Shown here: positions 19,994 to 30,300 of the stretch, one piece after another
Layout: every line of letters starts with the position of its first letter
Numbering within the stretch: position 1 is the stretch's first letter
From: Acidobacteriaceae bacterium
GTDB taxonomy: Bacteria; Acidobacteriota; Terriglobia; Terriglobales; Acidobacteriaceae
DNA length: 64,000 bases
Direction of reading: 5' to 3'
NCBI GenBank assembly: GCA_030041305.1
Contig: JASHOC010000276.1
Coordinates: forward strand, 1-64,000
The notes under the pieces: generated by a model
What the model saw: the letters and a program-made list of their open reading frames with translations, nothing else
Databases searched by the model: none
What the model was told of the DNA's origin: nothing
Position numbers and translations under genes: made by a program

Positions 19994-20539
19994 TTATCGG
20001 TGGGCGACGTGCTCGGCTGATTCCGCAGCCGCTTCGTTCAGGTAAATTTCCACGTAATCGAGATAGTTCTGGGCGTATTCGCGGATGAGCGCCAAGTCTT
20101 TTTCGCTGATTTCGCGGCGCAGCTTGGCGGGAACGCCGGCCCAAAGCGTGCGCGGAGGAACGCGCGTGTGCTCGGCCACGACCGAGCCAGCGGCGATGAT
20201 CGAGCCCTCGCCGATGTGGCTGTCGTTGAGCACCCGCGCGCCCATCCCAATGACGACCATATCTTCAACCACGCAGCCATGGACGGTGGCGTTGTGGCCG
20301 ATGGTCACCCAGTCGCCCACGACGACGGGATAGACACGGCGCTGACCATGGAGGACGGAGCAGTCCTGCACGTTGGAGCAGGTGCCGATGCGGATGGAAT
20401 TGACGTCGCCGCGCAGAACGGCGTTCATCCATACCGAGGAGCGCTCGCCGAGAACCACGTCGCCAAGAACTTGCGCTGAATCGTCAATATAACAACTGGG
20501 GGGGAATTGGGGCCGTTTTCCCTGATTAGGGCGGATCAT
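19994..20539 (-). CDS. Gamma-carbonic anhydrase-like hexapeptide-repeat protein
   Basis: SVWMNAVLRGDVNSIRIGTCSNVQDCSVLH, VVGDWVTIGHNATVHGC, GMGARVLND. Confidence 0.93.
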   Translation of the reverse strand: MIRPNQGKRPQFPPSCYIDDSAQVLGDVVLGERSSVWMNAVLRGDVNSIRIGTCSNVQDCSVLHGQRRVYPVVVGDWVTIGHNATVHGCVVEDMVVIGMGARVLNDSHIGEGSIIAAGSVVAEHTRVPPRTLWAGVPAKLRREISEKDLALIREYAQNYLDYVEIYLNEAAAESAEHVAHR

Positions 20540-20720
20540 GGAAGCCTCACTGGATGAGTGTAAATGCGGGGAGGACGCCAACGGAATCGGGGGCTTGTTA
20601 GGGTCGCGGGAAGCGGTCTAAGCTGTGCGGGAACATGGGCAGAATCCAATAGATAGAGAACAGGGCGATCTCCGAGGCCGGAGAAGTTTAAAGATCGAAA
20701 TCCCATACAGGCTCCCATGT

Positions 20721-22151
20721 ATGCTTCTGAGTGTGGAAACGCGGGAAAATTGCAGGTGGTGGAAGGCAGGGCGGAGAGCGGTATGGTTCGCCTGCGCGAT
20801 GGGGTGTTGCGCAACGATGAGTCGGGTGGGCGCGGCCGCGCAGGCGCCGGGAGGCGGCGCGGCTGCGAGTGCGCCGGCGGCGCCGGTGACGATCACGCTG
20901 GAGGAGGCGATTCGGCGGGCGGAGGCGAGCGATCCGGCGTACGCGTCGGCGTCAGAAGCGAGCCGGTCCGCGGCCCTCGACCGCTCCATCGCGCGCGCAG
21001 GGATGCTGCCCAATGCGCGTCCTTACAGCCAGGACATCTATACGGAGCCTAATGGGGCATACTCCGAGGGCGATGCAGGCCAGACCAGGGCGCCTTTGCC
21101 CAGATTCGTCGCCAACGACTCGAGACCGCGGGAGTACATAGCCCAAGGCATTGTGGACGAAACGCTCAGCCTGTCGGGGCTGGCGGCGTCGCGCCGGGCC
21201 GATGCGGCGGCGGCGCAAGCGGCGGCGGAACAGGAGATTGCGCGGCGGGGACTGGTGGCGGGCGTGACCGTGCTGTTCTATGGTTCGATGGCGGCAGACA
21301 GCAAGCTGGCGGCTGCGCAACAGGCGCTCCAGGAGGCCAGCAACTTTACCAAGGCCACACAGGATCGCGAGCAGGCGCGCGAGGCGGCCCACGCCGACGT
21401 GGTGAAGGCGCAGCTCGATGAACAACAACGGCAGCGGGAGCTCGCAGACGCACAGGTGGCGGCGGAAAAAGCGCGGCTTGAATTAGGGGTGTTGCTGTTT
21501 CCGGATCCGCGAACGCCGTACACGCTGAGCGCGACGGAAGCGCCGCCGATGCTTGCCTCGCGGGCGGATGTGGAGGCAGCGGCGGCCAAGAACAATCCGG
21601 AGTTGAAGAGCGCGCTGGAGGCGGTGAAGGTGAGTGACGCCGACGTGCTTGCGGCGCGGGCGGCGTACACGCCCAATGTGCTGCTGAACGTGACCTACGG
21701 CATCGACGCCAACCAATTTGCCGTTAATGGTCCCCTCACCGCCGATGGTTTCAAGGCGCGTAACCTCGGCTACTCCACCAGTGTCTCGGTCAGCCTTCCG
21801 GTCTGGGATTGGCTGGCCACTGAGCACAAGGTGAAACAGAGCGAGATTCGCCGCCAGGCCGCCAAGGTAGCGCTGACAGCCACGCAGCGGCAACTGATTG
21901 CGAAGCTGGACGAAGACTACGATGAAGCGCAAACGGCGCGGGACCAACTGGCGTCGCTCGATCAGAGCGTAGCTACGGCCGCCGAGAGCCTGCGGCTGAC
22001 GCGGGAGGCCTACACGGGCGGGGAGGCTACGGTGCTGGCGGTGGTGGACGCCGAAAACTCCTACCTGCTGGCCGAGAACGCGCGCGCTGAGGGGCGGGTG
22101 CGCTACGAGGCGGCCTTGGCCCAATTGCAGACTTTGACGGGAACGATGTGA
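20721..22151 (+). CDS. TolC-family outer membrane efflux protein
   Basis: Coiled-coil OEP architecture, ITLEEAIRRAEASDPAY...; first gene of an RND operon. Confidence 0.9.
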   Translation: MLLSVETRENCRWWKAGRRAVWFACAMGCCATMSRVGAAAQAPGGGAAASAPAAPVTITLEEAIRRAEASDPAYASASEASRSAALDRSIARAGMLPNARPYSQDIYTEPNGAYSEGDAGQTRAPLPRFVANDSRPREYIAQGIVDETLSLSGLAASRRADAAAAQAAAEQEIARRGLVAGVTVLFYGSMAADSKLAAAQQALQEASNFTKATQDREQAREAAHADVVKAQLDEQQRQRELADAQVAAEKARLELGVLLFPDPRTPYTLSATEAPPMLASRADVEAAAAKNNPELKSALEAVKVSDADVLAARAAYTPNVLLNVTYGIDANQFAVNGPLTADGFKARNLGYSTSVSVSLPVWDWLATEHKVKQSEIRRQAAKVALTATQRQLIAKLDEDYDEAQTARDQLASLDQSVATAAESLRLTREAYTGGEATVLAVVDAENSYLLAENARAEGRVRYEAALAQLQTLTGTM

Positions 22152-22156
22152 AAGAT

Positions 22157-22252
22157 AGGGAACAAGGGAACAAGGGAACAAGGGAACAAGGGACTAAGGG
22201 ACTAAGGGACTAAGGGACTAAGGGACTAAGGGACTGAGGGACTACGGGAATA
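22157..22252 (+). repeat. Tandem octamer array (4 x AGGGAACA, then AGGGACTA units and variants)
   Basis: 12 consecutive 8-nt units in exact register between the tolC-like stop (22151) and the adaptor ATG (22277). Confidence 0.95.
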
Positions 22253-22276
22253 GGGACTGGGGAACAGGGAACACGT

Positions 22277-23584
22277 ATGAGGGGCGTGGAGAACAGGAAC
22301 CGGATCGGAAGGGCGCTGGTGCGCGCGGTTTCGGCCGGAGTCATTGCTTTGGCGATCGCATTCCTGGCGGGTTGCGGGAAGGAAGAAGCGCCGCAGACGC
22401 AGGTGACCGTGCAGGCCGAGCATCCGGAAACGGGGCCCATCGCTGAACATGTAACGGCCGACGCCATTCTGCAGCCGATGGTGCAAGCGGCGCTGGTTCC
22501 GCGCATCTCGGCCCCGGTGAAGCAGTTTTACGTGCAGCGGGGATCGCATGTGAAAGCCGGAGAACTGCTGGCGGTGCTGGATAACAGCGACTTGAAGGCC
22601 GCGGCGCTGGACACGCAGGGATCGTATGAGGCGGCGCAGGCCGCTTACGCGACGGCGACCAAGGCGCAAGTTCCCATGGACGTGCTGACGGCGCAGTCGG
22701 ACCTGGCGCAGGCCAAGGCGAATCTTTCGCTGGACCAGAGCATTGTGAAAAGCCGCGCCCAGCTTTTTGCCGAGGGAGCGATTCCGGGCCGCGACCTGGA
22801 CACGGCCAAAGCGCAACTGGTGCAGGCGCAGGCCACGTATGACGCGGCGGACAAGCACTTGCAGGCGGTCGAGAGCGTGACCCGCCAGGCCTCGCTCGAC
22901 GCTGCGCAGGGCCAGTTGAAATCGGCCGAAGGCAAGTACGAGGGCGCGGAAGCACAGGTGAACTTTTCCGAAATCCGCAGCCCCATCAACGGGGTGGTGA
23001 CCGACCGGCCGTTGTTTGCGGGGGAAACGGCGGCCGCGGGTGCGCCGCTGATCACGGTGATGGACACTTCGTCGCTGATCGCCAAGACGCACGTTGCGCA
23101 GAGCATGGCGCAGCAGTTGAAGCTGGGTGGGCAAGCGCAGGTGACGGTCCCGGGAATCGACAATCCGGTTCCGGCTGCGGTGTCGATGATCAGTCCGGCG
23201 CTGGATCCGGGCAGCACCACCGTGGAAATCTGGCTCAAAGTGAACAACAAGAGCGGGGCGCTGAAAGTGGGAACGCCGGTGAAGCTGAGCATTAACGGGC
23301 GCACCGTGCCCAAGGCCTTGACCATTCCCCTTTCGGCCGTGCTCACGGCCAATAATGGCGCCAAGTCAGTGATGGTGGTGGGGAGCAACGGCACGGCGCA
23401 GCCGAAGCCGGTGAGGCTGGGCATCACGAATGGCGAAGACGTGCAAGTGCTTTCCGGATTGACGCCCCAGGACCTGGTGATTACCGTCGGCTCCTACGGA
23501 ATGGATCCCGGCACGAAGGTGAAAGTTGGTCCCGCCGAAGCGGACGAGGACGATGCCGGCGCGAAGGGCGGGGGAAGCGACTGA
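22277..23584 (+). CDS. RND efflux periplasmic adaptor subunit (membrane fusion protein)
   Basis: Lipoprotein-like LAIAFLAGCG; VKQFYVQRGSHVKAGELLAVLDNSDL; EIRSPINGVVTDRPLFAGETA. Confidence 0.93.
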   Translation: MRGVENRNRIGRALVRAVSAGVIALAIAFLAGCGKEEAPQTQVTVQAEHPETGPIAEHVTADAILQPMVQAALVPRISAPVKQFYVQRGSHVKAGELLAVLDNSDLKAAALDTQGSYEAAQAAYATATKAQVPMDVLTAQSDLAQAKANLSLDQSIVKSRAQLFAEGAIPGRDLDTAKAQLVQAQATYDAADKHLQAVESVTRQASLDAAQGQLKSAEGKYEGAEAQVNFSEIRSPINGVVTDRPLFAGETAAAGAPLITVMDTSSLIAKTHVAQSMAQQLKLGGQAQVTVPGIDNPVPAAVSMISPALDPGSTTVEIWLKVNNKSGALKVGTPVKLSINGRTVPKALTIPLSAVLTANNGAKSVMVVGSNGTAQPKPVRLGITNGEDVQVLSGLTPQDLVITVGSYGMDPGTKVKVGPAEADEDDAGAKGGGSD

Positions 23585-26500
23585 TGGCCAGCGAAACCCA
23601 ACTGATGGCTGGCGAAGCGGCGGGCGTCGAAGACGGGCAGAAGCCGTTCTGGCTGGCGCGATCGACGCGCACCATCTTCTTTTTCGCCTTGGTGCTGACG
23701 GCGGTCGGCATTTTCCTGGCGTTTCAGGTGCCTATCTCGGTGTTCCCGGAGACCAATTTTCCCCGCGTGGTGATCGGCGTCGATAACGGCGTGATGCCGG
23801 TGGAGCAGATGGAGGTGACGATCACGCGGCTGATCGAGAACGCGGTGAATTCCGTGCCGGGTCTCGAAAGCGTGCAATCGACCACCAGCCGTGGCTCGGC
23901 CGAAGTGGATTTGTTCTTCGACTGGAACGTGAACATGGTGCAGTCGCTCGAACTGGTGGATTCGGCGCTGGCCGAGGTGCAGCAGGAGTTGCCGTCGACG
24001 GCGCGCATCACCACCAATCGGCTCACGTTTGCCTCATTTCCGGTTCTGGGCTACAGCCTGACGTCAGACACCGTGCCGCAGACCGAGTTATGGGAGACGG
24101 CCACCTACAACCTGAAACCGCCCCTGAACCGCGTGGAGGGCGTCAGCACGGTGACGGTGCAGGGTGGGCAGGTTCCGGAGTACCACGTTGTTCCCAACAT
24201 GGCGCAACTCGAGAACTCGGGCGTGACGATCACCGACCTGGAGAACGCGGTTCAAAGCTCGAATACCGTGATGTCGCCGGGGCTCTACGAGGCGAATCAC
24301 GAGCTGATCCTGGGACTGGTGGGCGCGCAGGTGCATGACGCCGCCGAAATACGGCAGTTGGTGGTGAAGACGACCTCCGGCGGGGCGCCGGTGCACGTGG
24401 GCGACGTGGCGACCGTGGAAGCATCGACGGAGCCGGTGTACACGATCGTGACCGCGAACGGGAAAAACGCGGTGCTGCTGAGCATCACGCGGCAGCCTTC
24501 GAGCAACACGGTGGCGGTGGCCAACGCGGTGGCGAAAGAAGTGGCGCAATTGCAAAGCAAATTGCCGCCCGGGGTCAAGCTCGAACTTTTCTACGACCAG
24601 TCGCAACTGGTGCGCGACGCAATCGGAAGCGTACGCGACGCGATTTTCATCGGCCTCATCCTGGCCTGCGTGATTCTTTTCCTCTTCCTGCGCGATTGGA
24701 CCTCGTCGATCATCGCCGGGCTGGTAATTCCCGTGACGCTGGCGTTGACGATCGTCGTGCTGTGGCTGATCGGCGAGAGTTTCAACCTGATGACGCTGGG
24801 CGGGCTGGCCGCGGCGATCGGGCTTTTGATTGACGACGCCATCGTGGTGGTGGAAAACATTGTGATGCACCGCGACCACGGGGAACGGCGCGGCGAGGCG
24901 GTGCGCAAGGCTCTGAAGGAGCTGACGGTTCCGCTGCTGGGATCGACGATTACGCCGGTGGTGGTGTTTCTGCCGCTGATTTCGGTGAGCGGGGTGACGG
25001 GCGCCTTTTTCCGCGCCCTGGCGATTACGATGGCGGCGGCGCTGGTGACCTCGCTGGCGCTGGCGCTTACCTGGACGCCGGGGCTGAGCTACGTGCTGCT
25101 GAGCGAAAACCGCGACCACCACCGGCGCGAAGGCCCGGGCCCGGCGATGGAGCGGACGCTCGGCATCCACCGGCGAGTGCTGGAGTGGGCGCTGGCCAAG
25201 CCGCTGTGGACGGGGGGAATCTGCCTGCTGCTGGTGATCGGGACCTGGGCCGGATACCAGGCGCTGGGCACGAATCTGCTGCCGGATATGGATGAGGGCG
25301 GCTTCATCCTGGATTACGTCATGCCTGCGGGCAGCTCGCTTGCCGAGACCAACCGGGTCCTCGAACATGTGACCCGCATCCTGCATTCGGTTCCCGAGGT
25401 GGAGAGCACGTCGCGGCGCACCGGGCTGCAACTGGGCCTGGCCGCGGTGACGGAAGCGAACACCGGCGACTTTACCGTGAAACTGAAGTCTAAGCGCAGC
25501 CGCTCGGTGTGGGAGGTGATGGACGAGGTGCGCGGCCGCGTGAAAGCCACCGAGCCGGAGCTCGACGTCGAGCTGACGCAGGTCTTGCAGGACAATATCA
25601 ACGACCTGTCGAACGCGCCCGAACCGATCCAGGTGAAGATTTTCTCCGACGACCCCAAGCTGCTGAACGAACTAGGGCCGCGCGTGGCCGACGCCATCGG
25701 CAAGATTGCGGGCGTGGTGGACGTCGAGAACGGAGTCGACAACACGGTGAGCGGACCGGCGACAAACTTCCAGGTGGACCCGGTAGCGGCATCCCGGTTC
25801 GGGTTTACTCCCACGGAAGTTTCCGACGACGCCACGTCGATTCTGGATGGATTGACGACCACACCGCTGATTGCGAATGGGCGCGCGTATCCCATCCGCA
25901 TCCGGCTATCGGACGATCATCGCAGCTCGCTGGCGGCAATTGAGAACACAGTTTTCAATAGCTCCACGGGCCACACGGCGACGCTGGGCACGCTGGCCGA
26001 CATTACGCAACTGCCGCCGCAAAATGAAATCTTGCGCCAGAACCTGGAGCAACTGGTGGTGGTGACCGGCGATCTCGAGGGATCGAACCTGGGCGGGGTG
26101 ATGACCAAAGTCCGGCAGGCGGTGGAGGGCCTGCATCTGCCGCCCTCGGTGCGGGTTGAGTACGGCGGCACCTACCAGGTGCAGCAAAAATCCTTCCACG
26201 ACCTGCTGCAAGTGCTGCTGCTGGCGCTGGTGCTGGTGTTCGGGGTGCTGCTGGCGGAGTTTCGCAATTTTCCGGCGCCGATTGCGATTCTCAGCTCGTC
26301 AGTGCTTTCGATTTCGGGAGTGATCGTGGCGCTGCTGATCACCGGCGTCACCTTCAATGTGGCCTCGTTTATGGGATTGATCATGGTGATCGGCATCGTG
26401 GCCAAGAACGGCATCCTGCTGCTCGACGCGGATGAGCGCTACCGGGCTGAAGGCGCGTCGGCCCACGACGCCATGCTGAACGCGGCGCAGCGCAGGTTAC

Positions 26501-26709
26501 GGCCCATCGTGATGACGGCCATCGCCGCGGTCTGCGGCATGTTGCCGCTGGCTTTCGCCATTGGCTCGGGTTCGCAAATGCTGCAGCCGCTGGCCATTGC
26601 GGTCATCGGCGGGTTGACCATTTCGATGGTGCTCAGCCTGGTGATTACGCCGCTGGTTTACTACCTACTCACACGGCATCGTGCGCCCGCGGCCGAGGAG
26701 CTTGCGTAA
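23584..26709 (+). CDS. RND efflux permease (AcrB/CusA-type)
   Basis: 1041 aa; FFALVLTAVGIFLAFQVPISVFPETNFPRVV; GLAAAIGLLIDDAIVVVENI; ATGA overlap with adaptor. Confidence 0.95.
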   Translation: MASETQLMAGEAAGVEDGQKPFWLARSTRTIFFFALVLTAVGIFLAFQVPISVFPETNFPRVVIGVDNGVMPVEQMEVTITRLIENAVNSVPGLESVQSTTSRGSAEVDLFFDWNVNMVQSLELVDSALAEVQQELPSTARITTNRLTFASFPVLGYSLTSDTVPQTELWETATYNLKPPLNRVEGVSTVTVQGGQVPEYHVVPNMAQLENSGVTITDLENAVQSSNTVMSPGLYEANHELILGLVGAQVHDAAEIRQLVVKTTSGGAPVHVGDVATVEASTEPVYTIVTANGKNAVLLSITRQPSSNTVAVANAVAKEVAQLQSKLPPGVKLELFYDQSQLVRDAIGSVRDAIFIGLILACVILFLFLRDWTSSIIAGLVIPVTLALTIVVLWLIGESFNLMTLGGLAAAIGLLIDDAIVVVENIVMHRDHGERRGEAVRKALKELTVPLLGSTITPVVVFLPLISVSGVTGAFFRALAITMAAALVTSLALALTWTPGLSYVLLSENRDHHRREGPGPAMERTLGIHRRVLEWALAKPLWTGGICLLLVIGTWAGYQALGTNLLPDMDEGGFILDYVMPAGSSLAETNRVLEHVTRILHSVPEVESTSRRTGLQLGLAAVTEANTGDFTVKLKSKRSRSVWEVMDEVRGRVKATEPELDVELTQVLQDNINDLSNAPEPIQVKIFSDDPKLLNELGPRVADAIGKIAGVVDVENGVDNTVSGPATNFQVDPVAASRFGFTPTEVSDDATSILDGLTTTPLIANGRAYPIRIRLSDDHRSSLAAIENTVFNSSTGHTATLGTLADITQLPPQNEILRQNLEQLVVVTGDLEGSNLGGVMTKVRQAVEGLHLPPSVRVEYGGTYQVQQKSFHDLLQVLLLALVLVFGVLLAEFRNFPAPIAILSSSVLSISGVIVALLITGVTFNVASFMGLIMVIGIVAKNGILLLDADERYRAEGASAHDAMLNAAQRRLRPIVMTAIAAVCGMLPLAFAIGSGSQMLQPLAIAVIGGLTISMVLSLVITPLVYYLLTRHRAPAAEELA

Positions 26710-26711
26710 AG

Positions 26712-27374
26712 ATGACGATCCCGGGCCCCATCGTTCTTACCCCAGGGCAAGCGCGCGTGCTGGGCGCGCTGATGGAAAAGGCAACGACGACACCGGAATA
26801 TTATCCCTTGTCTTTGAACGCGTTGGTGAATGCGTGCAACCAGCGATCGAACCGCGAGCCGGTGATGAACCTGGATGAAGACGAGGTGCGGCTGGCGTTG
26901 CGCGGGCTCGAAGACAAGCAACTCGCCGGACGGGCGCGCTCGGCCGATGGGCGGGTGACCAAGTACGAGCACTGGCTGGGCGAGGCGTTCAACTTCACGC
27001 GCGCGGAGGCGGCGCTGATCTGCGTGCTGCTGTTGCGCGGCCCGCAGACGCCGGGCGAATTGCGCGGGCGCACGGAGCGGATGCACCGCTTCGACGAGAT
27101 TGCCGATGTGCTGGCCGGTTTGCAGAAGCTGCTGGAGCGCGAACCGCCGCTGGCGGCGATGCTGCCGCGCCAGCCGGGGACGAAGGAGTCGCGTTACGCG
27201 CATTTGCTCTCGGAGCCGGTGGAAGCGGCGGCATTCGCTGCGGCAGGCGACACCGCGCCGACGGCGAGCGAGGGCGCGGGCGATGAGCGCGTGGCCCGGC
27301 TGGAGGCTTCGGTGGCTCAACTGCGGCAGGAAGTGGACGCATTGCGGCAAAAAATCGACGATCTCTTCGCGTGA
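26712..27374 (+). CDS. yceH: YceH/DUF480 family protein
   Basis: LTPGQARVLGALMEKATTTPEYYPLSLNALVNACNQRSNREPVMNLDEDEV. Confidence 0.92.
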   Translation: MTIPGPIVLTPGQARVLGALMEKATTTPEYYPLSLNALVNACNQRSNREPVMNLDEDEVRLALRGLEDKQLAGRARSADGRVTKYEHWLGEAFNFTRAEAALICVLLLRGPQTPGELRGRTERMHRFDEIADVLAGLQKLLEREPPLAAMLPRQPGTKESRYAHLLSEPVEAAAFAAAGDTAPTASEGAGDERVARLEASVAQLRQEVDALRQKIDDLFA

Positions 27375-27396
27375 GAAAACCCGGCGCGTCGGCTTC

Positions 27397-30300
27397 TCAA
27401 AAGACGGCGATGGTTTGCGCCGTCAGGTTCCAGCCGCGGAGGGCGATTTGGGGTGTGGCTTCGCCCGCCGGGAAGGCGATAGTGACGGTGCGCTGGTCGC
27501 CGGGCAGAAGCGAAATGTAGTTGTCGCTCGAGTACGCGGGCAGGATGCGGTTGCCCGTGGCGGCGTCTTCCAGGGTGAGCTTGACCAGGACGGCCGCGGT
27601 TGCGCCGGAGTTGGTTATGCGGACGGTGACCTGGCGCTCGCCGCCGGCTGTGGACGCTGCCGCCGAGGTGGTGAGCGTGGCCGGCGGCAGGGCGTTCAGC
27701 TCGCGCAGGCTGGCTTCGTCCTTGGCCCACCAATAAAAATTGTTACTGATGGGCGCGCCGGCGGGATCGGAGACATCGAGCTCGACGAAGACGGTGTGGC
27801 CTGCAGCCAGCGCGTCGAGATCGAGTTTGGCGACAGGGGTGCGGTTATCCGCGGCGGCGAGGATTTGATTCGCGTGGTCGCTGAGGATTTTGCCGTCGAG
27901 GCCGACCACGCGTACGCGCACCAGAAGCGAGCGGGCGGCGCCGAGATTGATGAGATCGACAGAGTTGTCGGCGAGATTGAGCTGGGCGTGGATGGGCTCG
28001 CAAGCCTTCATGGTTCCGTAAAAGCTGGACTGGGTGTCGTAATCCCAACTGAGGAAGTTCCACTCGGTGCTGGGCCAGGCAGGCTGCGTCATCCAGATGA
28101 GGCGGCCGGAGTTGGGCTGCCAGAGATGCGCGGCGAAGCCCTCGAAAATGGCGCGATGGCCGGCATAGTCGAGCATCTGCGCTTTGCGGACGAAATCCTC
28201 AAAACCGGTGGCTGCGCCGAATTCGATGTCCATGTGTGCGAGGTAAGGCGCGACCTCGCCGTTGCCGGTCTGGTGAAAATCGTGATAGGCCCAGGTGTCG
28301 CTGAGCGGCCAGCGATCGGGAGCGGGGATGAAGGACTCAAGGCTCTCCAGCGTGGGCACGCTGGGTATGCCTAACTCGACCGAGAAGCCGCGGTTGATGC
28401 GGTAGTAGGTGGCGAGCGGCTGGAACATGTATGGACCCGAGTTGCGCAGGTTCACGCGATTGGAGCTGCCGGTGTAGTAGCGGGTGTGATCGAGCGTGCG
28501 GACGAGATTTTCGAGGCCGCGATTGATGATGGGCTGGGGCACGCCTTCGTTGCGGCCGCACCAGACGACGATCGACGGATGATGGCGGAAGCGGAGAATC
28601 GCATTGCGCGCGTTATCGAGGAACAGCGCTGGATCTTCGGCTTCAAGGTTGTAATTCTGTGTGGAATCCCAGAAGTCGTTCCAGACCATGAGGCCGTACT
28701 TGTCGGCAAGGGCGTAGAAGTTCTCTTCGGTGCTTTGGCCCATCCAGTTGCGAATGATATTGACGTGAGCGTCGCGATGAAGGCGGAAGTAGGGCTCGAG
28801 GCGGGCCAGGCTGACGCGCTTGAGAGCGTCGTCCATGCCCCAGTTGCCGCCGCGGGCGGCGATGCGCACTCCGTTCACCTTAATGACGAGGTCCGTGCCG
28901 GGCCAGCCGCCGGGAACGGGACGAATGGAGGGCGAGTCCACGGCGCCGGGCGCGAGAGTTTGCACCCACGCCTGACGCATGTATTCAGGGAGAGATTCGC
29001 CCGGCGGAACAACGTTGGGCGTTTTGTCGTCGATTGCGCGAATGCCTTCATGTGTGCCGTCGATGAGCGCAAGTGCTTGGTCGTGCGTGCGGCTGGGCAG
29101 AACTTCGACACGGCGCAAATGACCGGTGGAGTCGAAGAGGGAGAGCTCGTAGCTCACCTCGCGCATGCCGAGCTCGATGCGCTGCACAGAACTGATCCTT
29201 GAGCCGGTGCGAAAGATGACGGTGAGCGTGTGCAGGTTGGGATCGCCGTAGCCGTTGGGCCACCACAGGCGTGGATTTTGGACCTTGAGCTGCGGGAAAT
29301 CGGCGGGCTCGAGGCGAACGACAGTCTCTCCGGGAGCGAGGTGGAGGTGTTGGGTCACGGTCACCTCGTCGAACGCGGCGGTGAGGTCGCCCTCGACAGG
29401 CGCGGCGGAGGCGTTGACGAGCGGAGCTTCAATTTCGATATCGGCTTCGCTCAAATCGGGCTTGGGCAGGGTGGTGATGACGTTAAGGTCGCCGACCTCG
29501 ACGGCGCCCGAAGCGGTCAGGGTGACATCCTGCCAGATGCCGGTGTCGCGGTCGCGGATGCCGGGAATCCAGTCCCAACCTTCGGTGGCGGCGAAGGTGG
29601 GGCCGTCGAGCACTTCCATGCCGCCATTTTCGCCGGGGCCGGCTTTGATGGATTCCTCGTACGAAATGCCGGGATGAGGCGGTGGCAAGACGCGCACGGC
29701 CAGGGCGTTTTCGCCGCTGGATGCCAGCAGGCTGGTGACGTCAAATGTGCCGCGCAGGAAGGCGCCGGTGAATCCGCCCAGTTTTTTGCCGTTGAGCCAG
29801 ACTTCAGCGGCGTAGTTGACGCCGAGAAAGGTGAGGGTGAGGCGTTGGCCGCGCGCCGCCGAGGGAATCCGAAACTCGACGCGATACCAGTAATCCTGGT
29901 GGGCGAGGCTTTCGGGGATGGCGAGATCGTCGAGGCCATAATAGGGATCGGGATAGACGTCGCGGTCAACCATGGTGGTGAGCACGGTGCCCGGGACGGT
30001 GGCGACGAGCCAGTCCTTATCGGGAAAGCCGGGCTTGGAGATTTCTTCGCCGGACGCAGTCACTTTGGGCGCGGCGGCCAGCCGCCATCCACCTTCGAGC
30101 GTCCAGGGGTTGCTTCCCCTCAATGTGCAACGCCGGTCGGCGGGGCGCAGCGGCCGGGCGACGGGCTTCTCCATGGCTCCTTTGCCGCGCGGGAAAGTGG
30201 ACGGGTCTTGCGGTTCGCTGTAGCCGGCTTGGCCGCGGATCTGGACAGGCCAGTGCGCGGAGGCTTCTTCATAAGTGGGCAGAGTAAAATCCGGCGGCGC

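Noticed and set aside
24088-25431. 447-aa minus-strand ORF
   Set aside because: Antisense to the RND permease; His/Arg/Gln-rich shadow frame.
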